A program made the translations under genes and the position numbers. Below are positions 45,527-52,864 of a stretch of 64,000 nt of DNA, one piece after another (the stretch's first letter is position 1; each line of letters opens with the position of its first letter). This DNA is from Clostridia bacterium (lineage in GTDB: Bacteria; Bacillota; Clostridia; UBA1381): positions 124,001 through 188,000 of the forward strand of contig CAADTH010000050.1 of NCBI GenBank assembly GCA_900751885.1. The letters run 5' to 3'. Under the pieces are notes generated by a model. It saw only the letters and a list, made by a program, of their open reading frames with translations. It did no database searches and was not told the origin of the DNA.

Positions 45527-45880
45527 CTCGATTTTCTTATCTTGTCTATAAATATCGTAACCCATCATTAATTCAAGATATTCTGTTAGCATTTTTCTTT
45601 GTTCCGTATTAAGATTCAATATTAACGGGGATACTTGATTTAAGAACAAGCGATTTCGCATTGAGACATCATTAATATCAGATACGAGCATATCTAATGA
45701 TACTCCTAAAGCTGATGCAATTCCGTAATACTTATCCAATCTCCCTCCTACTCTTCCTATCTCTATATCAGATAGATAATTTTTACTTGTGCCAACCTCA
45801 TCCGCTAATTCCTTCTGAGTTTTACCCTGTTCTAATCTGTATTTCTGTATACGCTTTCCAACGTTTATATAGTTCAACAT
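45518..45880 (-). CDS. XRE-family repressor, paralogue 1
   Basis: A 120-residue protein starting MLNYINVGKRIQKYRLEQGKTQKELADEVGTSKNYLSDIEIGR. This is an N-terminal XRE helix-turn-helix (residues ~10-65); the C-terminal ~50 residues (RNRLFLNQVSPLILNLNTEQRKMLTEYLELM) are a likely dimerisation helix. The ATG at 45880 follows AAAGGCGGTG; the longer GTG start overlaps that site. It is the most diverged of three tandem paralogues. These probably control excision and transfer genes. Confidence 0.85.
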   Translation of the reverse strand: MLNYINVGKRIQKYRLEQGKTQKELADEVGTSKNYLSDIEIGRVGGRLDKYYGIASALGVSLDMLVSDINDVSMRNRLFLNQVSPLILNLNTEQRKMLTEYLELMMGYDIYRQDKKIEKK

Positions 45881-46013
45881 TAACTTCACCGCCTTTATTT
45901 ATATTTTAACCCATTTAAATCAGCTTATAAATAAAGGTTCACGGTACTCAAACCATAGAAATCATAACAACATAGAAAATAAAAAACAAGGATTACTTAT
46001 CCTTGCTTCTATT

Positions 46014-46379
46014 TTAATCATTATAAACATGCCTATTATGTTTATATACTTCATACTTACCTAATAATTTTAAATATTCTACTAACATTTTTCTTTGTTC
46101 TATAGTAAGACTGAACAGTAATGGAGAAATTTCATTCAAATAAATCTGGTCTTTATTTGATATATTATCCGAAGCATCAGAAACCAACATATCAAGTGTA
46201 ACTTCTAATGCCATTGCAATATCATAGTATTTGTTCAATCGACTAGCAACCTTGCCTGTTTCAATATCGGACAAATAATTTTTGCTTGTTTCAGCATCTT
46301 CAGCTAATTCTTCTTGAGTTTTACCTAATTCCAAACGATATTTTTGTATTCGTTTCCCTACATTTTTATAATCAAACAT
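46014..46379 (-). CDS. XRE-family repressor, paralogue 2
   Basis: A 121-residue paralogue (MFDYKNVGKRIQKYRLELGKTQEELAEDAETSKNYLSDIETGK...) very similar to its neighbours in both the HTH and the C-terminal helix region (EQRKMLVEYLKLL). The ATG at 46379 follows AAGGCGGTG. Its upstream region carries AACAAGCGTTAGC and a plus-strand promoter-like sequence, both matched by the region upstream of paralogue 3. The gene and its control region were thus duplicated together. Confidence 0.85.
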   Translation of the reverse strand: MFDYKNVGKRIQKYRLELGKTQEELAEDAETSKNYLSDIETGKVASRLNKYYDIAMALEVTLDMLVSDASDNISNKDQIYLNEISPLLFSLTIEQRKMLVEYLKLLGKYEVYKHNRHVYND

Positions 46380-46425
46380 TTTAAACACCGCCTTACCTAT
46401 ATATTATACCGTGATAAGGTTATAT

Positions 46426-46442
46426 TATAAACAAGCGTTAGC
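46426..46442. promoter_or_regulatory. Candidate operator upstream of XRE paralogue 2
   Basis: TTATAAACAAGCGTTAGC matches TTTAAACAAGCGTTAAC at 46968-46984, at the equivalent position upstream of paralogue 3. Conservation in an otherwise diverged AT-rich spacer suggests a protein-binding site. Confidence 0.5.
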
Positions 46443-46556
46443 ATGATTTAATACATATAAAGCTTTACAACTAAAAAAAATTGTGATATTATATCATAAA
46501 TGGTATTTTGATGGTAAGAAAAAGAAAGACATGGTATTACTACCTTGTCTTTCTAT

Positions 46557-46922
46557 CTAACCTTTGCCTATGAGTTTGTTTGTTCGTTTGTATACGTCAT
46601 ACATCTCTAATAATTTAATATACTCCACTAACATCTTTCTTTGTTCTACGTTAAGATTGAATAATGAGGGAGAAATTTGATTCAGAAATAATCGGTCTTT
46701 GTTCGATATATTATCTGAATCAGAAACTAACATATCAAGAGTTACACCTAGTGCGATTGCAATATCATAATATTTTTCCAATCGCCCTGCCGACTTACCC
46801 GTTTCAATATCAGATAAATAGTTTTTACTTGTATTAGCATCTTCAGCCAGTTCTTCCTGAGTTTTGCCTAGCTTCAAACGATATTTTTGTATTCGTTTTC
46901 CAACATTCGTATAGTTTAACAT
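46557..46922 (-). CDS. XRE-family repressor, paralogue 3
   Basis: A 121-residue paralogue (MLNYTNVGKRIQKYRLKLGKTQEELAEDANTSKNYLSDIETGK...). AAGGCGGTG precedes the ATG. It is divergent from the SLOG operon, whose sigma-A promoter lies at 47006-47034. The intergenic region contains AACAAGCGTTAACG, an operator candidate, so this copy may repress the SLOG operon and itself. Confidence 0.87.
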   Translation of the reverse strand: MLNYTNVGKRIQKYRLKLGKTQEELAEDANTSKNYLSDIETGKSAGRLEKYYDIAIALGVTLDMLVSDSDNISNKDRLFLNQISPSLFNLNVEQRKMLVEYIKLLEMYDVYKRTNKLIGKG

Positions 46923-46967
46923 AAAAACACCGCCTTACTTGTATATTGTAATTGATTTCCGTTACAA

Positions 46968-46984
46968 TTTAAACAAGCGTTAAC
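46968..46984. promoter_or_regulatory. Candidate operator upstream of XRE paralogue 3
   Basis: TTTAAACAAGCGTTAAC followed by GG contains the 8-bp palindrome CGTTAACG. It lies between the divergent XRE 3 and SLOG operon promoters. Confidence 0.5.
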
Positions 46985-47005
46985 GGTATTGAAACACGTT
47001 ATATA

Positions 47006-47034
47006 TTTACAAGCTAAATTTTTTATGCTATAAT
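47006..47034 (+). promoter_or_regulatory. Sigma-A promoter of the SLOG operon
   Basis: TTTACA (47006-47011), 17-nt spacer, TATAAT (47029-47034), about 78 bp before the first gene of the four-gene operon. A related TTTACA-N17-TATTAT lies at about 46464-46492 upstream of XRE 2 but faces no gene start. Confidence 0.8.
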
Positions 47035-47111
47035 TATGTATAAATTGAATAATTAAGAAGAATTTTAATTATTTTACAATAAAAATATATTATTTTGTGA
47101 GATGATAAATA

Positions 47112-47642
47112 ATGATTACTTGCAGTTTTACAGGACATCGTATACAAAGATTGGGTTCTAAAGAGATAGATGACAAAAAATGTATAGAAATTAAAAACTG
47201 GCTGGAACGTACATCTGAAAAACTAATTATTGAAAAAGGCGTAACACGTTTTATATCTGGAATGGCTCTAGGAACTGACCAATGGGGAGCACTGGCAATA
47301 TTGAATTTAAAGAAGAAGTACCCTAATCTATTGTTAGAAGCAGCTATACCATCACGAGATTTTCACGAATCATGGAGTGATAAAAACAAAAAACAATTTA
47401 TGAATATATTGAAACAATGCGATAATATAAAATATTTTGCTAACAAATACAATTTAAATAATATATATACTCGTAATAGATATTTAGTAGATGAGTGTCA
47501 GGTATTATTGGCTGTTTGGGATACAGTACCTAAAGGTGGAACATACCGTACAATTACATACGGAATCAAAAAAAATAAATCATTAATTTTTTTAAATCCA
47601 ACAGAAATGACTATTGGATATAGGAGAGGAGCAAAGTTCTAA
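47112..47642 (+). CDS. SLOG-superfamily (YpsA/DUF1273-like) protein
   Basis: A 176-residue Rossmann-like protein: SFTGHRIQRLG at the start, VTRFISGMALGTDQWGALAIL, LLEAAIPSRDF, NRYLVDECQVLLAVWD and KGGTYRTITYGIKKN. This is the YpsA/DUF1273 branch of the SLOG fold, whose members are thought to bind nucleotides or nucleotide-derived ligands, some in phage-defence systems. It overlaps the next gene by 1 nt. It is first of four genes that look like one accessory module. Confidence 0.85.
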   Translation: MITCSFTGHRIQRLGSKEIDDKKCIEIKNWLERTSEKLIIEKGVTRFISGMALGTDQWGALAILNLKKKYPNLLLEAAIPSRDFHESWSDKNKKQFMNILKQCDNIKYFANKYNLNNIYTRNRYLVDECQVLLAVWDTVPKGGTYRTITYGIKKNKSLIFLNPTEMTIGYRRGAKF

Positions 47643-48229
47643 TGTCTCAATTAACTATCAAAAAATTTGACGATTATATACAAAATATAGATTATAATAT
47701 TTTTATAGAGCAATTAGACTCAGTTAAAGATTTAGTTATAAATACCAAATTAAATATTATTTTATTAGCTGATAGACTTATCGGATATGCAACTGCATTA
47801 AAAGAATGTCTTGAAATCCAAGATAATTTTAATGTTACATTAGTTACATCTTATGAACAAGTAAATCATATCATAAAAAATCATTTTAAACCTGATTATT
47901 TAATATTAGTTGGTTATCAACAAAATAAAAATAATTATGATGTAATAAATCTTGTAAGAGAAACAATTCCAGGAGTTTTAATAACTTTTTATGCTATATT
48001 AGATGCACATATTATTGACTTGAGCAATGATTATAAAACAAGTATGTTTGATAGAACAGCCCCTGTAAAAGAATTTATAATACACTTAGAGAAAGACTAT
48101 ATTAAATATAAACGAGCAATACAAAGTAATGTTATCAAACCAATAAAAAAAACAAACGTGTCAGAAACTAAGAAAAAAGGATTTAAGTATCATTTTTTTA
48201 AATGGAAAATAGGAGGGAAATATGAGTAA
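47642..48229 (+). CDS. Receiver-like protein of the SLOG operon
   Basis: A 195-residue protein. Residues ~35-130 (LNIILLADRLIGYATALKECL, VTLVTSYEQVNHIIKNHFKPDYLILVGYQ, GVLITFYAIL) follow the alternating pattern of a CheY-like receiver fold, but an obvious phospho-acceptor Asp pocket is not visible. The C-terminus is strongly basic (KKTNVSETKKKGFKYHFFKWKIGGK). The fold is inferred from pattern only. It overlaps its neighbours on both sides. Confidence 0.6.
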   Translation: MSQLTIKKFDDYIQNIDYNIFIEQLDSVKDLVINTKLNIILLADRLIGYATALKECLEIQDNFNVTLVTSYEQVNHIIKNHFKPDYLILVGYQQNKNNYDVINLVRETIPGVLITFYAILDAHIIDLSNDYKTSMFDRTAPVKEFIIHLEKDYIKYKRAIQSNVIKPIKKTNVSETKKKGFKYHFFKWKIGGKYE

Positions 48230-48485
48230 TAAATATATACTTGCTGATGAATCCATTCAGCTTCTCATACAATGTTGCGATATACGAAAAATATTAATAT
48301 CATTAATAGATTCATATTTAAAAAACGATAGTCAGGATTCTTCTTTAAAACAACTAAATCAATACTATAAAGAAATAGGTGAATTTCACCTTGACGATTT
48401 TGGGGAAAGCTCGAAACAAATAATGATTACAAAACTCTGTAATGAGTGTCTCAGACTTATTCAAGAACTGGAAGGTGATAAATAA
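48222..48485 (+). CDS. Small helical protein of the SLOG operon
   Basis: An 87-residue predicted all-helical protein (ESIQLLIQCCDIRKILISLIDSYLK, KQIMITKLCNECLRLIQEL) with no known motif. It overlaps the upstream gene by 8 nt and has GGAGGGAA before the ATG. It is retained as real because of tight operon packing. Confidence 0.6.
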   Translation: MSNKYILADESIQLLIQCCDIRKILISLIDSYLKNDSQDSSLKQLNQYYKEIGEFHLDDFGESSKQIMITKLCNECLRLIQELEGDK

Positions 48486-48486
48486 A

Positions 48487-49179
48487 ATGTCTGCTCAAAA
48501 GTACGATGAATTTATTTTTCGTGGTGAAAAATATTCTCTTGTTGCTGTTGAACATAATTTTGCCAATTATAATTTACAAGATTTTAATATAGAAATTCAT
48601 ACAGCTCCTTATATTTCTTGCCTACTTAGAAAATACTATTTAACTTATACGATAATAGACAATGTTATATACTTAAATCAATTACATATCCACGCAACAT
48701 CAGGTGAATTTCCTCAAATTAATGGTGTCGAATGTCTGAAAGAAAATAATATTATAGAATATAGAAATATTATGTTGCCTATTAACTATACTGGAAGAAT
48801 TATTTTAGGAAAAAATTTGATAGATGATTTTTATATTCATGCAGGATTTCAGTATCCACATGCATATGGCTCTGTTTGGGAATTAAATTTTGAGGAAAAC
48901 TATTTAACACAAATTATTGAATGGTCTCAAGATATGAAAACAATAAGAAATATTATTATAGAAAAAAGGTTACAAGAAAAAATTGAATACAATATTTTCA
49001 ACAAATTGGAGGAAAATCAGTTATTCAAGTTAATATTCCGTTTTAATTCAAAAAAACATAAAAAGAAAATATCAGCATTTACACAAAAAGAATTCCAAAA
49101 ATCTGCATCACTCAAATTTGAAGATAAGTGGTTAATATATAAAAAATATCAACCTTACTTGATTAATACAATTCGTTAA
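48487..49179 (+). CDS. Unknown protein ending the SLOG operon
   Basis: A 230-residue protein (ATG at 48487 after GAAGGTG). The N-terminal ~150 residues look beta-rich (DEFIFRGEKYSLVAVEHNF, TAPYISCLLRKYYLTYTIIDNVIYLNQLHIHA, YTGRIILGKNLIDDFYIHAGFQYPHAYGSVWEL); the C-terminal ~70 are helical and basic. The family is not recognised. Its constant partnership with an SLOG protein could be checked. Hairpin copy 6 follows 40 nt later. Confidence 0.65.
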   Translation: MSAQKYDEFIFRGEKYSLVAVEHNFANYNLQDFNIEIHTAPYISCLLRKYYLTYTIIDNVIYLNQLHIHATSGEFPQINGVECLKENNIIEYRNIMLPINYTGRIILGKNLIDDFYIHAGFQYPHAYGSVWELNFEENYLTQIIEWSQDMKTIRNIIIEKRLQEKIEYNIFNKLEENQLFKLIFRFNSKKHKKKISAFTQKEFQKSASLKFEDKWLIYKKYQPYLINTIR

Positions 49180-49218
49180 CCACATAGTATAATACTATGT
49201 AGTTATAGTTCACCTCAA

Positions 49219-49250
49219 AACCTTGTGCAAATATTGCACAAGGTTTTTTG
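49219..49250 (+). repeat. Dispersed gene-boundary hairpin, copy 6
   Basis: The best copy: AACCTTGTGCAA (49219-49230) pairs over 12 bp with TTGCACAAGGTT (49234-49245), then a T6 run. It acts as a convincing terminator for the SLOG operon. Confidence 0.92.
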
Positions 49251-49261
49251 TTTACCATTTA

Positions 49262-49290
49262 TTTACAATTTAATTACAAAGTGGTATAAT
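49262..49290 (+). promoter_or_regulatory. Sigma-A promoter upstream of the small-leader/sigma region
   Basis: TTTACA (49262-49267), 17-nt spacer, TATAAT (49285-49290). The transcript would start near 49297, pass through the hairpin at 49312-49340, the small frame at 49435 and the sigma-like gene. Confidence 0.75.
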
Positions 49291-49311
49291 CAGACTAATG
49301 CTGACGAAAAG

Positions 49312-49340
49312 GAGATATAAAAATCTTATTTTTATATCTC
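49312..49340 (+). promoter_or_regulatory. Perfect 13-bp leader hairpin
   Basis: GAGATATAAAAAT (49312-49324) pairs with ATTTTTATATCTC (49328-49340) around CTT. The 5' arm begins within an AAAAGGAGAT sequence resembling a ribosome site. It sits about 15 nt after the inferred transcription start; a regulatory leader structure or weak terminator. Confidence 0.6.
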
Positions 49341-49434
49341 TTGATATTTTTATACTATTTATATCTATTTAAAAGTTAACTGGTATAATTATCAGATGAT
49401 ATAAAATATATTGTAAAATTTATAGGAGTTGTTT

Positions 49435-49653
49435 ATGAAGTACAGAAGCAAAAAAAGAAAGAAAATTTTTTATACTAAAGCCTATCCATTACGGATAGGC
49501 TTTTTTTATTGGTTCGACAAATTAATAGATATGTCTTTTTTTTTGAATAATAGTTTCCAACATTTTACAGATTATTTATTCAACATAATTTTTTATTGGA
49601 TTATATCGCTTTTTGTTTATGTTGTTTTTTTTCTTATCTACATACTCACATAA
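49435..49653 (+). CDS. Small basic/hydrophobic frame containing a terminator-like hairpin
   Basis: A 72-residue frame with TAGGAG before its ATG. The start is very basic (MKYRSKKRKKIFYTKAYPLRIGFFYWFDK) and the end is strongly hydrophobic (FNIIFYWIISLFVYVVFFLIYILT). A convincing intrinsic terminator lies at codons ~15-25. It may therefore be a leader peptide whose translation controls read-through into the sigma-like gene, or a real small membrane protein. Certainty is low. Confidence 0.4.
   Translation: MKYRSKKRKKIFYTKAYPLRIGFFYWFDKLIDMSFFLNNSFQHFTDYLFNIIFYWIISLFVYVVFFLIYILT
49477..49508 (+). terminator. Terminator-like hairpin inside the small frame
   Basis: AAAGCCTATCC (49477-49487) pairs with GGATAGGCTTT (49493-49503), followed by a further T run. 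Located within the frame starting at 49435, upstream of the sigma-like gene. Confidence 0.8.
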
Positions 49654-49766
49654 AGATATAGATAAGGGTTAGTGCAATGAAAATGCACATTATTAATCAG
49701 CGTTGTCGTTCTCCACCGTCCACCGTTATCAATTCAACAAAAATGATAATGGAAGGACGAAAAATA

Positions 49767-50141
49767 ATGAAAGAATATTACATACGACTGATTAAATCAA
49801 ATATAGAGGTTAAGGTAAGTGAAGAAATCTATAGAGCTTATAAACGTCCACAATGGCGTGAAGCAAAAATTACCAAATCAGAGCAAAAACGCATAGTTTC
49901 GCTTAATGATTTTATAGAAGAACCAAATCAAAAAAGTATTGAAGATATTATTATTGACAAGATACTATTTGAAAAAGCATTTGAAAATTTAACAGATGAA
50001 GAGAAAACTTTAATTAATCAAATTTATTTTCAAGAGAAATCTGAAAGAGAAATCGCTAAAGAACAAGGACTATCAAATAAAACTATTAATAAAAGACATC
50101 ATAAAATTCTTGAAAAAATGAGAAAAGTGTTAAAAATTTAA
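49767..50141 (+). CDS. Sigma-70 region-4-like regulator
   Basis: A 124-residue protein (ATG at 49767 after GGAAGGA). The C-terminal ~55 residues (FENLTDEEKTLINQIYFQEKSEREIAKEQGLSNKTINKRHHKILEKMRKVL) form a sigma-70 region 4 helix-turn-helix. The N-terminal part (YIRLIKSNIEVKVSEEIYRAYKRPQWREAK) resembles small sigma-like proteins of conjugative transposons. It probably controls the recombinase or transfer promoters. The longer frame from 49677 lacks a suitable ribosome site. Confidence 0.8.
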   Translation: MKEYYIRLIKSNIEVKVSEEIYRAYKRPQWREAKITKSEQKRIVSLNDFIEEPNQKSIEDIIIDKILFEKAFENLTDEEKTLINQIYFQEKSEREIAKEQGLSNKTINKRHHKILEKMRKVLKI

Positions 50142-50158
50142 AAATTAATGGTTCACAG

Positions 50159-50198
50159 AATCCCTCTTACTTTCCTTTAGTTAGTGAGAGGGATTTTT
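50159..50198 (+). terminator. Intrinsic terminator after the sigma-like gene
   Basis: AATCCCTCTTACT (50159-50171) pairs with AGTGAGAGGGATT (50183-50195) with one G-U pair, followed by T5. Confidence 0.9.
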
Positions 50199-50204
50199 CC
50201 TCTC

Positions 50205-50760
50205 TTTACATAGCCGTACCTTGTGGGAATAGTGTTTCCCCTTACACTCTCCCTCCATAAGTCCGTATAAATCCCACAAGGGAAACGGCATCTGAACTAT
50301 ATCATACAAATAAAACACATTAAAACTTTAGTGTGTTTTATTCGGCTGATATAGCCTTTTGTTCTTTGACATCTAAATAGTAGTGCCTTAGATACGTTCC
50401 TTATGTAACCGATTAAATGTCGGTAGCGACATCAATCAATGCGCTTGCGAACAACATTGGATTGAAAAATAACTGTAGTTAGTTATATCGCCACAACCTA
50501 CATAAGAAATAATGATACTTCCGTCTAGCCATAGCTCATCGCATTGGGGACGGCTCGCTCGGAGAGGGGGAACACTGGAATTATCGTGGAATCCATTAAA
50601 TTGGTAGTCACGATGTTTTGGTGCTATGTACGGGAGTGACTACCTGTAGTCTTAGGCATGAGATAAAATATATTTCTATTCACAATAGAACGAACGGCGG
50701 ACACGTTTGTCCGCCGTAAAATTGTGCTGTGAATGGTTATTAAACAAGCCATAACCTGAA
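50205..50760 (+). ncRNA. Large structured non-coding RNA candidate
   Basis: About 550 nt with no credible gene, noticeably richer in G+C than neighbouring genes and dense in paired segments. GCCGT plus CCTTGTGGGA (50213-50228) pair with TCCCACAAGG and ACGGC (50272-50289). CTATATCA (50297-50304) pairs with TGATATAG (50347-50354), enclosing TAAAACACA / TGTGTTTTA. CTTATGTA (50400-50407) pairs with TACATAAG (50499-50506), enclosing ATGTCG / CGACAT. GGTAGTCAC (50603-50611) pairs with GTGACTACC (50636-50644). ACGGCGGACA (50694-50703) pairs with TGTCCGCCGT (50708-50717). GGTTAT pairs with ATAACC (50735-50756). It could be a stand-alone ornate RNA or a very long leader. I cannot assign an Rfam family. 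Confidence 0.65.
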
Positions 50761-50794
50761 TATCTTTAAATTAAGTATAGAAAGGAGATTGGAT

Positions 50795-51055
50795 ATGTCT
50801 TGTGATTTGAGCGTTGAAGATATGCAAACATTAAAAAATATAGACCCTAAAAATATTGATTCATCAAAATTGGTAGATATAAAAACCGTACATATAAATA
50901 CAAGTATTCCAAAGCAAAAGCGTATATTAGATTATATTGAAAAAATAAAAAATCCATACTGTTATAAATGTGGTGATATTGTTGTAATGGTTGGTTTTGA
51001 GGATACAAATATAAGTTTGGAAGATAGATTAAAATCTTTTATGCAAACACTTTGA
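50795..51055 (+). CDS. Small DUF6870-like protein before the recombinases
   Basis: An 86-residue protein (ATG at 50795, 8 nt after AAAGGAG). The pattern IDSSKLVDIKTVHINTSIPKQKRILDYIEKIKNPYCYKCGDIVVMVGFEDTNISLEDRLKSFM resembles the DUF6870 family of small proteins in Clostridia mobile elements; function unknown. It lies directly after the structured RNA region, which might be its leader. Confidence 0.65.
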   Translation: MSCDLSVEDMQTLKNIDPKNIDSSKLVDIKTVHINTSIPKQKRILDYIEKIKNPYCYKCGDIVVMVGFEDTNISLEDRLKSFMQTL

Positions 51056-51108
51056 TAATATATAAGGATGATTAGAATGAAAAACTGTCATAGATTTATA
51101 AACAATAC

Positions 51109-51137
51109 TGGACAGATTGAATTTAATATGTTATAAT
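51109..51137 (+). promoter_or_regulatory. Promoter of the recombinase operon
   Basis: TGGACA (51109-51114), 17-nt spacer, TATAAT (51132-51137). The leader that follows has an inverted repeat TTTATAG...CTATAAA around 51175-51200, just before the first recombinase ribosome site. Confidence 0.75.
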
Positions 51138-51219
51138 ATTTATAGGACTATTATAGTAGATAAAACTCCTGTTGTTTATAGGTCTTTCTAATGACTATAA
51201 ACGATTAGGAGTGATTTTT

Positions 51220-52863
51220 ATGTCTGAAAATATTAAAACATATACTGTTGGAGTGTATTTACGATTATCAAGAGATGATGGAGATAAAAACGAAAGTGAC
51301 AGTATAGTAAATCAAAGAAATTTTATTCACAATTATTTAGAATCGTATCCCAATATTAATATTTATGATGAATATGTTGATGATGGGTATTCAGGAGTGA
51401 ATTTTAATCGTCCTAGTTTTCAACGTATGATGGATGATATTAAAGCTGGAAATATTAATTGTATAATTGTAAAAGATTTATCACGTTTTGGGCGAAACTT
51501 TATTGAAGTAGGCAAATATCTTGATAGATTATTTCCACGTATTGGTATCCGATTTATTGCAATTAATGACCATTTTGACAGTATAGAAGAAAAAAGTCAA
51601 ATGGATTCTATCGTTGTTCCCTTTAAAAATTTAATAAATGATGATTATTGTCGTGATATATCCAATAAAGTACGAAGCCATTTAGCAACGAAACGTAAAG
51701 CTGGTGAATATGTTGGTTCTTTTGCTGTGTTTGGTTATAAAAAGCTACTGAATAAAAAAAATAAATTATTTATAGATGATTTTGCGGCTAATGTTGTACA
51801 AAACATCTTTAACTGGAAAATAGAAGGTATTAGTCAAGTTAATATTGCAAAAAAATTGAACGAATTAGGTGTACCTTCTCCTGCTCAATATAAACAAACC
51901 TGTGGAATAAACTATAAAACTCCTTTACAAAAAAAACAAACAATGTTATGGTCACCCATAGCAATCGCACGTATATTAAAAAATGAAGTATATACAGGGG
52001 TACTAATTCAAGGGAAAGTGACAACCCCAAACTATAAAATAGATAAAAGAATTGATGTTCCCATACAAGAACAGGTTCGTATTGAGAATGCACACGAAGC
52101 TATAATATCAAAAGAAACTTTTGATATTGCAAATAAACTATTACTAGAAGATACTCGTACTGCTCCTTCAAAAAATAAAGTTTATTTATTTGCTGGATTA
52201 TTAAAATGTGCAGACTGTCAACAGAATATGAATAGAAAAATAGTGCCATCTGGTGACAAAAAATACGTTTATTATGTTTGCTCAACAAATAAAAATGGTG
52301 ATGGATGTACTAGCCATTTAATTAGTGAGCAAAAGCTTATGGAAACAATTTTAATATGTTTACAACATCACATCTCTGAAATACTTGAAATTGAATCAAC
52401 TTTAAAATATATTTCTTCACTTCCATTACAAAAAGGCGAAATTAAAATGAATAATGAGCAATTAAAGTTAAAAGAAGAAGAAATTGAAAAGTTTGAAAAG
52501 CGCAAACTATCTTTATATGAAAATTATGCAGATGGAATTATTGACAAAGAGGAGTATATTAGATTAAAAGAGAGATTTTCAGCAAAGATTAAAGAAGCTC
52601 AAAATTCGATTATAACGCTTAAAAGACAAATAGATGATTTAATGTGTAATACAACCAATCACGACTGGATAAATCAGTTTAAAGAGCATCAGAATATATC
52701 TGAATTGTCACGCAAGCTTGTAGTTACTCTTATCAGTAAAATTCTGGTTTATGATAGTGAACATGTTAAAATTATTTTCAAATATGAAGATGAATACTTT
52801 AAGGCTGTAAACTTTATTAAGCAAACGAATGAAACTATATTACAACAAAAGGAGGCGATATAA
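51220..52863 (+). CDS. Large serine recombinase 1
   Basis: A 547-residue recombinase. The resolvase catalytic domain is at residues ~8-155, with nucleophile Ser in GVYLRLSRDD and the motif IIVKDLSRFGRNFIEVGKYL. A recombinase domain follows at ~170-270. A zinc ribbon lies near 325-365 (LKCADCQQNM...YYVCSTNKNGDGC), then a coiled coil (EEEIEKFEKRKLSLYENYADG). The ATG at 51220 follows TAGGAGTG; the longer frame from 51172 includes the leader repeat. First of three tandem, translationally coupled recombinases. Confidence 0.95.
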   Translation: MSENIKTYTVGVYLRLSRDDGDKNESDSIVNQRNFIHNYLESYPNINIYDEYVDDGYSGVNFNRPSFQRMMDDIKAGNINCIIVKDLSRFGRNFIEVGKYLDRLFPRIGIRFIAINDHFDSIEEKSQMDSIVVPFKNLINDDYCRDISNKVRSHLATKRKAGEYVGSFAVFGYKKLLNKKNKLFIDDFAANVVQNIFNWKIEGISQVNIAKKLNELGVPSPAQYKQTCGINYKTPLQKKQTMLWSPIAIARILKNEVYTGVLIQGKVTTPNYKIDKRIDVPIQEQVRIENAHEAIISKETFDIANKLLLEDTRTAPSKNKVYLFAGLLKCADCQQNMNRKIVPSGDKKYVYYVCSTNKNGDGCTSHLISEQKLMETILICLQHHISEILEIESTLKYISSLPLQKGEIKMNNEQLKLKEEEIEKFEKRKLSLYENYADGIIDKEEYIRLKERFSAKIKEAQNSIITLKRQIDDLMCNTTNHDWINQFKEHQNISELSRKLVVTLISKILVYDSEHVKIIFKYEDEYFKAVNFIKQTNETILQQKEAI

Positions 52864-52864
52864 T

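Noticed and set aside
50205..50760. Group I/II intron or known GOLLD/ROOL RNA
   Set aside because: I could not find a domain V-like hairpin or any intron-encoded protein, and cannot match GOLLD/ROOL motifs by eye, so I left it as an unassigned structured RNA.
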